This document shows positions 1 through 15,954 of a stretch of DNA of 64,000 bases, piece after piece. The translations under genes and the position numbers were made by a program. The stretch comes from Paraspadella gotoi (Eukaryota; Chaetognatha): assembly GCA_051294375.1 (NCBI GenBank), contig CM119271.1, forward strand, positions 4,845,579-4,909,578, written 5' to 3'. The notes under the pieces are model-generated. The model was not told the origin of the DNA, did no database searches, and saw nothing but the letters and a program-made list of their open reading frames with translations. Numbering within the stretch: the stretch's first letter is position 1; the number at the start of each line of letters is the position of its first letter.

Positions 1-3000
1 AAGTGCAAGTCCGATCGTGAAAGAACAGATTGAGCGCCGTCTTGGCAGCCTTTCCTTTTTTATTCATCCCCGGAGTTAGTTTGACCTTGTACTTGTAATT
101 ATTCATTACTGAGTATGGCGCGCAGACGGGGACCACGTAGAGCAGCGTATCTTCCGTCGAGGGACTTCCGGTGAGAGCGTTAATCAGAGCGAGGTCGTCG
201 TTGCCTAGGCCGAGGCCGAGGTCTTCCGAGTCGAGATCTTCCCCCTTGATCTCGCCCCATGCCTCCACGACTCGACTCTCCATATCCCCAGCGACGGTGG
301 CCCCGATGACCTGGCCCTCGCCGATCTTAACGGGTTCGCGGTTAGTGAACCTTTCCCTTTGCTCTTTCCGCCTTTGCTCCAACGCGGCCAATTTGATGAC
401 CTTTTCCTTCTCTCTCATATCCTTTGCCTTTTTGCCCTTGAGTTTCTTGCCTTCGTCATCGCCTCCAGCCCGAAGGAGGGCGATAGCTCTCTCCTTGTCC
501 TCCTCGTCTTGGTCCTTGTACTTTTCCTTTATCTTCTTCATCTTCGCCCGTTTTCCTCGTTTCATCGGTTCCGGCTGAGACGAAGGCGGTCGTTGTTCCT
601 CCTCCGATTCGTTGTTTTTATCGTCGAGAGTTTTGTCAATCGGTCGCTCGATCGGATCCAAGCTTTCCTCATTCTCCGCCGCCTCTGAAGCCTTTTTCTG
701 CTTCTTCTTCAACTCGCGCCTCTGTTTGGCAGAAAGTTTGGGTTTGGCGCCCGCGTCGTCCCTCGAGGCTCTCGGTCCCAGAACCAAAGGCGCCACGTGA
801 TCTCCAAGCGTCACAATTTTCGTTCCGTCGGGTTCCTCCGTCACGTAAGAATCTTCAGTCGTCAAGTGGCCCGGGGATTCGGACATAGAAAGACTTTGAA
901 GACCTTTAAAGGCTTGGAGCTTTACCCTATTGGATGCGTCAACTTGCATTCTGATTTCCGTGTCGGGAAAACCGACCGAGTCTTTTTCTATTTTCATCTC
1001 CTTAGATTTATCTTCAGCAGCATCTTCCCGAGGATCCTCGTCAGCGGAGGACGAAGCTCTCATTTTTATTTCACGTTCCTCCGCCTTCTTCACCTCATCG
1101 ATGTCATCTTCTTCCTCTCCTTCCGCCTCTCCCGCGTTCTCCCCTTCATCTTCGGCACTGTCATTCGCCTCGGCTTCAACCTCTTCTTCTTCATATTCGT
1201 TCAACTCATTTGCATCTTCCCTCCCCTCCTCTTCGGCAGTCTTCACCCTCCGTTCTCCTTCATGATGTTTCACGGAATCGTCGTCTAAGCGAAACATGAA
1301 ACCGAAACCCATGACTAGATAACAAGGAGGCAAGTAGTTCTTTTTCCCGCGTATCATGAATGAACCCGTCGTCAGATATTCGCCGGTCGGCGCGGTTTTG
1401 GACACCTGATGATGATGCACCCACCAGGCACTGGTTACTATCTTGGCGTCCCACGCCTGGGAGTGGCAGACCGCCATAGTCCCCGCTTCGCTCAGCGTCT
1501 TCGGAGGAATGGGACTTTGGTCCGGAGCCAAGGGGATCTCGGCTCCCGGACGATTCTTGACCACGACGGTCGAGGCACCGTGCAAATCCGCGTGGACGTA
1601 AACGTCTCCAGGTCTGAGGTATTTTTTGACGAGCAGTTCGTTTTGCTGAGCGTCTCGCCCGGCGATGACGACGTAGTTTTCCGAGGAGATAAACCATAAA
1701 AACTTTTCAAACCAGTGGGTGTGTCGGGTTTTGTTAATGGCCACGGCGGTTTGAACTTCTCTAAGTACTTGTTTCGTCTTCTTTTCAGCGTTCTTCAAGG
1801 CCTTGGTGCTTGAGTCGATAGTCTTTCCCTCCTTTTCCGACGCCTGGCGCCGGTGGTCAAAGTACTTTCTCGCGTTAGCGTGGGCGGACAATTCGAGATC
1901 GATGTCGACCCGAGTTGCGGATTTAGGATGGAAGTCTCCTTCGTAGGGATCGCTCAGCAAGAGAGTGAACGAGTCCGTCTCCAACTTAAGTCCTTTAATT
2001 CTAGACGCGACAGGGTCCCCGGAAGCCGCCGCTTCTCCCACCAGTCGTTTGATGTCGTCCCAATCCAACTGATTGGCGATTAAGGCTCGAACGGCGGAGA
2101 GTGCTTTTTCCACCAGATCCAAATTTATCTCTATGAGATCTCCTTTCATCTTGTCCGTCTCTTGGGCTTGTCTTAATGCGTCCAATCGCTTCGTGTGGTC
2201 GGCCTTGACGTTTTCTAGCTTTTTCAGGGCGGACTTCTCTTGCTGCAATGCTTTCGAGTCGAGTTTTTGAGACTCCAGCTTAGAATAGAACTCATCAACG
2301 GCTTGAGAAAATGATGGAAATTCTAGGACATCGACTTTTTCGTTTTGCTCGTGCTGTTTGTACAAAAATGGATGAAATTCGTCGTAGGTAAGGAGAAAGG
2401 CGTTTGCCGTCTCAACCGCAGCGTCTTCTTCCATAGCAGGACGCTTTTCCCTTTTCTGGATTATGTATCCCTTCATCGATTCTCTCAAAGTCAAATTCAA
2501 AATATTTTCCGCTTCGGCCAAAGCGGCTTCGAGTTTCTCCACCGTGGATTCCTCGGAAAAACATGAGGATACTTTCGTATTAGGATTCAATCCAGAAAGC
2601 AACAAGGCATGTTCGATCACAGAAGGTCCGTAAACTAAATGGGGATTGAGAACCCTCTTAATAGCGTCGGTGGGTTTCGCATTTCGGAGGATTTCCTTCA
2701 AAGCATCTCGGTCAAGCATTGGGGGTCTCGGTTTGGCGGATTCAATGGGATAGCGCTCGCGGACGGCGAAACGCACGTCGTGCGAGTCGTCAGTCCGAGG
2801 ACGCAGAATGTTGATGATGGTGAGTTCGTGATCGGTGAGTATGATGTTTCCCCGATCGTACAACTCGACGATAACGTGATAAGCGGCTTCCCCGCTGCCG
2901 AAGCACATGTCAACGATACGGTCCATCCCCAGCAAAGCGATGGACTCCAGCCGACGATTGCGTAGATGCTTACGAAGCTTCATCGCAAAGCCAGAGGGCG

Positions 3001-3211
3001 TGGGATTTTTGGGCCAATCGTAGTCGGTGGAATGAATCCGGTTTCCCGATTCGACGAGGATGACCGCTTTGACGCCATCGGTTCCCGTCAGTCGCAACAA
3101 GTAAGTGCGGTTGTCGACGTCGTAAACGTTGTAGACGCGAAGGCCGACGTGAAGAGACCGAATTTCTGCCACGACAGAGAGAAGGTCGACCGTTGAGAAT
3201 CGAGTCTTCAT
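1..3211 (-). CDS. NEMF: NEMF / Rqc2 / Tae2 ribosome quality-control factor, C-terminus cut by window edge
   Basis: The frame opens at the ATG at 3211 (MKTRFSTVDLLSVV) and runs about 1070 codons to base 1 without a stop or visible intron. The N-terminal NFACT-N part has the family pattern LRVYNVYDVDNRTYLLRL. It is followed by charged coiled coil, then the NFACT-R region (about 1370-1720) with GRDAQQNE, VHADLHGA, ITSAWWVHHHQVSK and TTGSFMIRGKKNYLPP. A long acidic/lysine stretch (about 480-1260) precedes the NFACT-C region (YKYKVKLTPG, KKGKAAKTALN). By family knowledge the protein binds peptidyl-tRNA on stalled 60S subunits, recruits the ligase Listerin and directs C-terminal tailing; it is cytosolic. 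About 50 residues lie beyond base 1. The lack of introns is odd, because every other large gene here is heavily split. The downstream neighbour's last exon ends only about 240 bp from this start codon, so the promoter is short or overlaps that 3' region. Confidence 0.97.
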   Translation of the reverse strand, partial: MKTRFSTVDLLSVVAEIRSLHVGLRVYNVYDVDNRTYLLRLTGTDGVKAVILVESGNRIHSTDYDWPKNPTPSGFAMKLRKHLRNRRLESIALLGMDRIVDMCFGSGEAAYHVIVELYDRGNIILTDHELTIINILRPRTDDSHDVRFAVRERYPIESAKPRPPMLDRDALKEILRNAKPTDAIKRVLNPHLVYGPSVIEHALLLSGLNPNTKVSSCFSEESTVEKLEAALAEAENILNLTLRESMKGYIIQKREKRPAMEEDAAVETANAFLLTYDEFHPFLYKQHEQNEKVDVLEFPSFSQAVDEFYSKLESQKLDSKALQQEKSALKKLENVKADHTKRLDALRQAQETDKMKGDLIEINLDLVEKALSAVRALIANQLDWDDIKRLVGEAAASGDPVASRIKGLKLETDSFTLLLSDPYEGDFHPKSATRVDIDLELSAHANARKYFDHRRQASEKEGKTIDSSTKALKNAEKKTKQVLREVQTAVAINKTRHTHWFEKFLWFISSENYVVIAGRDAQQNELLVKKYLRPGDVYVHADLHGASTVVVKNRPGAEIPLAPDQSPIPPKTLSEAGTMAVCHSQAWDAKIVTSAWWVHHHQVSKTAPTGEYLTTGSFMIRGKKNYLPPCYLVMGFGFMFRLDDDSVKHHEGERRVKTAEEEGREDANELNEYEEEEVEAEANDSAEDEGENAGEAEGEEEDDIDEVKKAEEREIKMRASSSADEDPREDAAEDKSKEMKIEKDSVGFPDTEIRMQVDASNRVKLQAFKGLQSLSMSESPGHLTTEDSYVTEEPDGTKIVTLGDHVAPLVLGPRASRDDAGAKPKLSAKQRRELKKKQKKASEAAENEESLDPIERPIDKTLDDKNNESEEEQRPPSSQPEPMKRGKRAKMKKIKEKYKDQDEEDKERAIALLRAGGDDEGKKLKGKKAKDMREKEKVIKLAALEQRRKEQRERFTNREPVKIGEGQVIGATVAGDMESRVVEAWGEIKGEDLDSEDLGLGLGNDDLALINALTGSPSTEDTLLYVVPVCAPYSVMNNYKYKVKLTPGMNKKGKAAKTALNLFFHDRTCT

Positions 3212-3451
3212 CGTCAAATTCAGAACCGAGAGAATCTTCCCAATTTACTCAAAAACTTTTTTCAGACAATGAAAATCATTTAAAAGATAAAAAAAAAAAC
3301 AAACAAAATTAAAAAAATATTTAACTAATGATAAATAAAACGATGATGATTATGAACGAATGAAAAGTTTTAATGAAGATCAAAGTTGGGTGACATTGAC
3401 AAACACATGACGAATGACGATGAGGATTGGAGAAGGTCGCGCGCCTATTTA

Positions 3452-3552
3452 TTACCATCCATAGCGAGACGAATGACCTTGGGCGCTCATCGTCCCGCCG
3501 CTCTTCCAATGAGAATAACCAGATTTATACGAATCAGCGCCCGTTTGATTGT
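3452..3552 (-). CDS. Alternative last exon of the modular gene
   Basis: After a ttcttggcag acceptor this stretch reads in the same phase (phase 1) as the proposed last exon at 3627-3730. It encodes a C-terminus of the same flavour: GADSYKSGYSHWKSGG...SSRYGW-stop here, against GSDSYAPSLSEGFGSRYSG-stop in the upstream exon. Both contain a DSY motif and end in SRY plus one or two small or aromatic residues. The simplest reading is a duplicated terminal exon giving two alternative C-termini. It could also be a pseudo-exon left after duplication. Confidence 0.45.
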
Positions 3553-3626
3553 CTGCCAAGAATTGGGGTTTTATTAGAAACCCGATTAGTATCCAGTTTA
3601 TTGCAATGTCTGTTAGACAACAGCCA

Positions 3627-6600
3627 CTAACCCGAATAGCGAGATCCGAAACCTTCACTCAAAGAGGGAGCATAACTGTCACTCCCCGTGCTGGTCCAAC
3701 CAACGGAAGACGATAAATGATTGAATGGTCCTGATAAAAAAAATTATATAAGTTAAATCCTTGTTATGATTCTTTCTTTTCGTTGTGTTTATAAATTAGG
3801 AAAAAACAGTTTTTAAAGGTCAACAACGATTTTTATTATTGGATATAAGTCGGACAAGTTCTCCCTCCTTCTCTCTCTCCCTCTCTCTCACTCTCAAAGC
3901 TAATGTTAAAGAGAGAAAATTGTTGATTATTAAAGATCGCTGAAGAAGACTCTTAATAAAGAGTTGAAACTTGTCCGACTTATATCCAATAATAAAAATC
4001 GTTGTTGACCTTTAAAAACTGTTTTTTCTCAAGTTAAATCCTTAATTTTCAAACACTTATAGACGATAGCCAAAGTTAAAAGCGATAATTCTAAATCACA
4101 TCTCAATAAAAAGTATAAAAATAATCCCAGTCAATAAATTCGATCAAATTAATATCTAAATTTTCTCCCGTAATTTTTTGATGGAAAAATTGCAACTTTG
4201 AATCACTCGAGTGGCAAACTTTTACAGTAACTCAACCACAGGCTATTTACGATTCATTACTACGCTCGACAACGAATATATTTTGTGGCTAATTTTTAAA
4301 TGCACTCAATTTACTCACCACTTCGCCCAGGGGCCAAGCCAGGCGAGAATGGGCTGGGTCCATAGATAAACCCGGGGCCTTCGCCGTAACCCATTGCCGC
4401 TCGCTCTTTAGCCTCTCGTTCACGTTTTAGACGCTCCTTGCGCTCCGAGGGAAGTTCCCCTTTGTGCTTTCGACCTGAGACCATAATGTACATTAGTTTC
4501 TTTTGCACAAGCGAGAACATTTTCAAAGGTTAAACAACTAAGTGACCTTCGTCGGAGGGGCTATTGACGGAATCGGAGCTCTTCGGAGGAAAGCGGGCGC
4601 GGAGACGGCCTTCGCGGATGGCGCGCGCACGACGTTCCGAAGGGAGTTCTCCAGAGTGTTTCCTAAAAGGAAGATCATGTGGCGGTACCATTCACACCCC
4701 CCACCTCCATCCCTTCAGCCAATTCCAGCGGCTCAGCGGGGGAAAGCACCATCTCAACCGTGCGTTCTCTACAGTCCTAACGACTTCATGCTGCGTTGGC
4801 AAAGAGTGCGGAGCCGAAGTGACCGTGTCAGTGGCAGGTGTCGCCTCTGGGGGTCGGAGGCCCCCAACGCCAGGTGAGATGCCCTACCCAGCTGAGCAAC
4901 ATAAGCTTTTCGAATTTTATAAACAAAATTTAAAATATTATTTTAGGTTTGTTTAAATATTACATTTTGGAAGCTCGAACGAGATAAAAGCAAAAAGGTA
5001 AAAGAGGATGAAAAGGAACAGCAGCAAGAAAAAAAAACGCAACTGATTAAACGTTAGATTGAGTGTCCTTTTTTTCCTCTATTTTTCAACTCCTAATTAC
5101 ATTTAGTAATACGCCACTGACATTTGCATCCATCCTGAACAATGAACAGCAAAAATAACAAAACTCCAGTATCCACGATACCGTTTTGTGGGCAATGCCA
5201 CAGGATCTTCTGGTTTGGCCGATGTGGTCTCCATCTCCTCGGCCGTGTTCGAAGAGTCTTCAGCCTCTCGATCTTTCTCTTGCTCTTTCTCCTGCTCTTT
5301 GATCTTTTCTCCGGCGGAGTCGGTCTCCGGACGCGGCACCCGCTTCTCGACGACCACCTTGACGCTCGTGTCCAAATCAATCTCAACGTCCATGCCTTCA
5401 ATTAAAACCACACAAAGGATTAATAATATTGAAAATATTTTATTACTCCAGCTCTTCTTGCTTACCAGTGGGACAGAGTTCTCCCTTTAAATACTGGTCG
5501 CAAAGATGACTCCTTCCGGCAAAGCGTCGAGACCTGTTGGTTTCGATGAGGAAGAAGACGTCTACGTCGGAGAGACCTGAAGATGAAAATCAGTAAAAAA
5601 GAACAATTATCAAAACTAGCCTTCTTTAATAGATAATTTAATTGATTATTATTTTGTGCTAACTACGTAATTCTTAACTGACATGAAAATTTGACGAGCG
5701 CCTCCATGAGAAACGTCCCGAAAGAGCACTCGACGGAGTTGGACATGCTGACAAACTTGTAATAGGTCTTTTTCTCCTTCCTCATTCGCTCCCGCCGCTC
5801 GGAGGGAAGTTCGCCGATGTGGCGACGTGGACGGTTTTCCACGCCTGCAGTAGGGGTAGCCCATATCAGTGAAGTGGGTCAAAAATTTTAATTGAGCACC
5901 TGCACATTTTACATTTTTAAAAAAATTATGATAGACAAAAATTTTTAAAATGACTCTATACCCTATATATGAATTTTTTAATATTTATTTATAGGAAAGG
6001 CTAGAAATTTTTGGAGAATTTTTTTATTTTTAAGATAAGATTCAGGTAGCTTGCAAAAAGTTGTCTACACAAAGTATAATTCTTTTTTTGATATTTTGAA
6101 CAAAAGTGGGTGAAAAATAAAAAAAACTATTAAAAATCATCATCAAAAGACATCATCATCATCTTTCGATAATTTTATTATTATTTTCTTAATTTTAACC
6201 GAGAAAACCTAGAAAATTTTAAAAGTTGTAATTATATTTTTTATTTAACTTTTTGTGTTCTATCAGAACCCATCAAAATAATCCATGATTTATTAAAAAA
6301 CATTTTTATCATCATATAATAATATAGTAACAAAAAAAAAAAAGCATTAAAATTGAACTTTTTAAAAAAATTATTTTTCTACTTGAAAGTAGACATCAAT
6401 ACTGAAGTTTTGTACCCCCGCCCCTTTGATTTTAATTTCATAGTAGATATATACTTGCAGAGTTGAGCAGGGGAAAAGATAGCAGTGAATATAAAAAACG
6501 ATATTTAAACCAACAGCATTAACTGCCTATAGCTATTAACTAACCGTTAGTGTTTTTTTCCGGGTTAGAGTTGGACTCCTCATCTTCGTCACGGGAGACC

Positions 6601-7989
6601 TGTTGAAGGCGGGAATCTGATCTAATACTTAAGCGAGTGGTTTTTTTAACAATTTAAACATATTGATAGGGAAACAGGTACTGTGGGAGTGAATAAACGA
6701 AAATGTGAGAGGTCTTGATTGTAAGCTATATCATTTTGGAGTCCTTAAACACTAAACGGGCATAGCCTGTCTAAAGCTTATTTATTTAATTAATGGATAA
6801 TTTTCATATTGGTTTTACCAATTTGATAATTAATTTAATTTAAAATAAGATTTAGTTTCTCAATCTTAAATTGTAATAATAAACCTAAATGAGTTCATTT
6901 TGATTTTGATTAAAGTCTACGTACTATCTAGTAAAAAAGTATATAACATAATTCATTTATTCAATAAAAAGTATACAAAATATGGGTAAAACATTCTCAA
7001 TATTTGGTACACCCTTCCTTGGCATCGACTACTGCTTATATTCGTCTGGGCATGCTCTCATACAGCAAATTGAGGTATGACAGTAAAATATTTTTCTACA
7101 TCTTTAACGCAATTCTTTTCAAACACGATGTTGCATGTCTTTCCTTCTTTTTTAAAAGATATAATAATACTTTTTTGAACCAAAAAAAGGTGCAAGGCCT
7201 TTAACATTGCCAAATTAAAAAAAAAAAAAACTATTCGAAATAAAAATAAAACTACCAAAAATAAAGGAAAACTAAATATAATTTTTTTTTTTGAAGTAAC
7301 AATATTTTTTTTGGCCTGTAACCTCTAAACGATTTGACCTACAAACAAATGGAATGAAGCTACTGAAAAGAAATTTAATATAGATCCGGAAACATTCTGA
7401 TTTTTTTTTAAAATCAAACATGTTTTTAAATAGATATCCTTTATTAAAAATGTTATTTACTTTTTTCCTAGATAGTACCAAGTCTACTGAGGCGAGATAG
7501 CCCCCTTTAAGTACCTCGTAAAGTTGTGTAAGATCGGGATCAACCACAATTTCCGCGTCTTTACCGCAGGGTTTGAGCTCGCCTTTCAAATACATTTCTT
7601 TCAGGTGTTGTTTACCGGCGAACCTGAGTGAGGAAAAAGATAAAAGTCAGATAAAAGGTTTCAGTGGTTGAATCCAGCTGAGTTTCCATTTTCTGCCCAA
7701 TCATCGAATGACGAGATAATTAGAAAAAGAGGATTAGAGATTTGAGTTCCGTTTTTTTGGACCTTTCTGTTATTTATTCTACCATTTTATTTTTTTAACC
7801 ATCTACGAAACCTCACTTTCTGGCGGCGTCCTGAGATTCCATCAAGAGAAAAATGTGCGCGTCCGTGAGTTCCGCGTATTGCATCGTCAACTCCATCAGT
7901 ATCGATGCAAAGTGTTGCTGCATGCTCGATTCGAAACTCACACTCATGACTAAGTTTTTGTTAGAAATTTTATGTAATTCGTTAGAAAT
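3627..7989 (-). CDS. Unrecognised modular gene with repeated GELPSER and FAG..HL..YLKGEL modules
   Basis: I do not recognise this family. Nine exons join in phase: 7817-7989, 7565-7623, 6545-6616, 5683-5844, 5466-5576, 5182-5395, 4547-4662, 4319-4474 and 3627-3730, giving about 388 residues; the 5' end is unknown because the frame is still open at 7989. Module 1 (RxHxGELPSER plus basic residues) occurs three times: RRHIGELPSERRERMRKEK, KHSGELPSERRARAIREGR and RKHKGELPSERKERLKRER. Module 2 occurs twice, as ILMELTMQYAELTDAHIFLL...RKFAGKQHLKEMYLKGELKP and FLMEALVKFSCLSDVDVFFL...RRFAGRSHLCDQYLKGELCP. Each copy of module 2 is split by an intron and ends in a phase-1 donor after its final Gly codon. 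An acid/lysine-rich linker (KEQEKEQEKDREAED) follows the second copy, and the C-terminus is Ser/Gly/Tyr-rich. The basic modules could bind nucleic acid, but that is inference only. Exon phases are mutually consistent, which supports one real gene. It lies between NEMF and SPCA on the same strand. Confidence 0.62.
3763..4030. mobile_element. Short Penelope-like remnant with inverted terminal repeats
   Basis: A 13-bp direct repeat (AAGTTAAATCCTT) at 3750-3762 and 4031-4043 brackets this element. Inverted arms of about 60 bp (about 3800-3860 and 3967-4029, CGTTGTTGACCTTTAAAAAC) flank a CT-rich and GA-rich core. A one-sided tail of about 37 bp (3763-3799) precedes the left arm. The tail resembles the tail of the element at 35384-35813 in reverse orientation (ACACAACGAAAAGAA core in both). 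Inverted pseudo-LTRs, a single-sided tail and a hammerhead core are known features of Penelope-like elements. No reverse transcriptase is present. Confidence 0.65.
3940..3979 (+). ncRNA. Hammerhead ribozyme-like motif, short Penelope type
   Basis: The order is CTGAAGA, then stem II (ACTCTT / AAGAGT with a small loop), then GAAAC, then TTGTC. Core position 7 is variable in hammerheads, so CTGAAGA is compatible with the CUGANGA core. Stem III (ACTTGT) is not palindromic here and stem I looks only about 3 bp long, so activity is uncertain. It lies in the right arm of the inverted-repeat element; the left arm lacks a complete core. Confidence 0.5.
4680..4905 (+). repeat. tRNA-related SINE, family A, degenerate copy
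   Basis: This stretch shares blocks with the better copy at 18650-18893: a CAGCCAATTCC...GGCTCAGC block, AACCGTGCGTTCT, and a distal GGCCCCCAACGCCAG...GAGAT block. Further relatives lie at 21164-21300, 59370-59517 and 63660-63780. It sits in an intron of the modular gene, just upstream of the exon at 4547-4662. Confidence 0.55.
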
Positions 7990-9095
7990 CTGTGAAAAAA
8001 ATAATTGTTTTTGTTTTTTTTCTATTCGAAAAATTTCGGAGAGGTCGAGCAAAGAAGACGATTCGCAAAGATTTCTTCGTAGTTAAATGCAAAATAAAAA
8101 AAGTCACCCCAAAAAAGGAACATTCTTCTATCTAAACCAAGTGATTTTTTAAATACGAAAAGTCCATCAATTTGAAGTAAAATATTTTTGACATATAAGT
8201 TTGAAAATGTGGAAGACGATGCAGCGAGCAGTTCACCGTCCGTTGCACACAAGGTCCCGAACTTCGGGCTGTAGACGGTCACTACAGGTGGGTTAGACGC
8301 CCCGACGCGTTTCTTGAATGAATCAGCAGGGCGCGAACCCGAGTCCTTTGGGTTGGGAGGAGCTCGTGCTACCTCCGGCGCCATAGGTGCTGCTGATTCT
8401 CGGACGAGTAACGGCGTATGAAATACTACAGCTATTTATTTATTTATTTATTTATTAATCACAGAGAGATCTGCCTACAGAGGCCGTCAGATGTTAATGA
8501 GTGAGGTAAACAATCATTTATTTATCTTTTTTGTGTATAATTGATGTAATTCTTGTAAAAATTTAGGTTATGACTTTTAATTAAATTGATGGACTTTTAG
8601 GAATTTCAAGTAAGGCCAGATCATTTTCTTTAGAACAATCGCGTCGAAAAATTTAAAAAAATACAAGACAATTTTTTTGAGCAAAAACCTCAGAGCAAGA
8701 AAGTCATTTTAAACTAATTACATCTAAAGGAACTGCAGAAGAAAAATTTATAAAAAATGCAGCGCCCACCCTCGGGTCCAATTTAAAAAAAAAAATCACT
8801 AAGAGCTAAAAAAAAAAAAAAACAACAAAAAACCCCGAATAAAAGAAATCAAGCGAGACGTCGATTCCGAATAGCGGAGCGCGTCTCGCGGCGAGCGTCT
8901 CGCGGCGCGAGCTCGAGAAGAAAGGCTAGAAGGTAAAGCGAGAGAGCGACGAGAGTGTCGAGCACAGAAAAAGAAAAAAAATGGGGAGGGGAGAATTGCC
9001 GTTGTAAAAGCAATGGCGGGGAGTGGGTAGCGGGTTTTCCGCTCCGAAACGAGCGCATAAACGGCACCCACCAAAAGGAGAGGGGAGGAAAGAAA
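7990..9095. other. Region between the modular gene and SPCA
   Basis: It contains the family-B SINE at 8225-8405, a short TTTA microsatellite (about 8431-8456), homopolymer A tracts near 8810, and a CpG-rich segment at 8865-8950 with a repeated CGTCTCGCGGCG. The CpG-rich segment could be the promoter of the minus-strand modular gene, whose first exon I could not place here. Confidence 0.4.
8225..8405 (-). repeat. tRNA-derived SINE, family B
   Basis: On the minus strand there is a box-A-like TAGCACGAGCTC and a box-B-like GGGTTCGCGCCC at typical pol III spacing. These are followed by a tRNA-unrelated body (AACCCACCTGTAG). The same body and a shared CTCCCAACCCAAAGG block recur in the plus-strand copy at 32030-32205. 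The copy is followed on the plus strand by a TTTA repeat near 8431. Confidence 0.6.
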
Positions 9096-14294
<5,199 letters not shown>

Positions 14295-15954
14295 GATCCG
14301 TTGATAAAGGAGAGAACAAAGAACAGTTGGGTTAGGGAAAAGGGGGGGGGGAGGGAAGCGACGAGTTTGGTTATCGTCGCATCATCCTCGATTCATAATT
14401 CAACTCGGATTTCATTCACGCCTTCGATCGACGAATTTTTCTTCTCGTTGCAGAATCTTCGCGGCTTCCTATGAGAGGTCGTCCCTGTGTTGTTTCTCAA
14501 CATCGCATTTCATTTTCATGACATTCCTCGTTTTCATCGTATTCGTTATAAATGTTTTTGTTTCTTTGTTTCTTTGTTTTTGTTTCCTTATCGAGTTGGG
14601 GCTGTGAATGGTAATACACATCGCGCCAATCAACATGATTACATATTGAATATGTTATGCGCATCACTCATGACAAAAAATACGAACAAAGCTTAAGAAA
14701 ATAGTGTAGTTAAAAAAAATTTTAAAAACTAAAAACCCGTGAAGTTTCGCTGCTCGGCGAGAGACGCACAAACAAATGACCAATTAAATACATTTGGTCG
14801 CCAATTGACCGATTGTAATTTAATTTGTAATTGTTAATTATTTGTCAATTAACATCATAAATATAACTATATTCCGTCTTTTGCTATATTTTATAAAAAG
14901 CTTCAAATAACATTTTTATAATGATCATAAAGCGACTACAAAATCTTGGTAGAAAAAAACAATGACTAATGACTAGTAACGAAAACTGTTCGCGATTTAG
15001 CCAGAAGTTTCCTGCCTACTATCCTAAAAAAACTTTTTAGTATTACGTACTGTGTACCAAAAGGCGTATAAAAATTAAAAAAGGTACGTACTACTAATAG
15101 ATGGAAAAGAACTGAAAAAATTGAAGCAACGAATCTTTGCCATGAACTGGATGATCGAGTTCACGCGTCAAAATTTATCGATAACACTTGACTTCTAAAG
15201 AATCACAAAGAGAGCTTTCTCAAAAAGTTCAGCATCCCTTAGTAGCCTTACTAACGGGTTTTTTAAAAAAAAATATGAGTCCAACACTCAAATGTAAAAC
15301 AATATTAAAAAATCCCACGCGTGAAATTTACTCCAATGATTGAATTTTAATACAAAGATCGTGAGACGTCAGACGATCAAAATGCCTCTACAATTCATTC
15401 GTACACGAATCAGGTCTTAAAAAAATTTATAATTTTTTTCTGAAGAAACCAAATTAAGTTTTTAAATTTATGATGATAATATTTCTGTTTCAATGAGATA
15501 TCATTCAAAAAAGTCTTTCACTAAAGGACATAAAATGCCACACCAACGGATTAAGCCAAAAAGTATAGGAAAATCACAATTTGTATAACCCACTTTAAGG
15601 TTATAAAACTATTAAACGTAATTTTCTACCTAATGCTTAATAAATACATTGTGTTTCGTTATTGTTTAGCACTCGATCTTTCACAATACCAATTGTCCAA
15701 GCACGATAAACTGAATCAAAAAAAATCATCAAAACGTAAAAAGGTCATAAAAAATATTTGATTCAGTCATATTGATAGATAAATTCTATATACTTTACTT
15801 ACGTGAACAAAGCTGATTGGAAGGAAGAATAAATACAGTAACGGGAAGCTTTGATTAATCAAAATCTTATAAAAAAAAATGACAGTCGCCATAACGATAA
15901 ACTCAGACCAGGAGGGGGATTTTACTTTTTTTGCTATCAACGAAAAAAAAAAGA
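14295..15954. other. Intergenic region upstream of SPCA
   Basis: About 1.66 kb separate the SPCA start from the 3' end of PPP1R37. It is AT-rich apart from a G run at 14342-14350. It presumably carries the SPCA promoter and the PPP1R37 3' UTR, but I see no clear element, gene or repeat. Confidence 0.5.

Noticed and set aside
171-1288. Several plus-strand open frames rich in Ser, Phe and Leu
   Set aside because: They are antisense shadows of the acidic and lysine-rich part of NEMF.
7817-7989. Similarity of the ELTDAHIFLLMES stretch to the MADS-box core
   Set aside because: Only a loose hydrophobic pattern is shared. The basic DNA-contacting start of a MADS box is missing, so no assignment was made.
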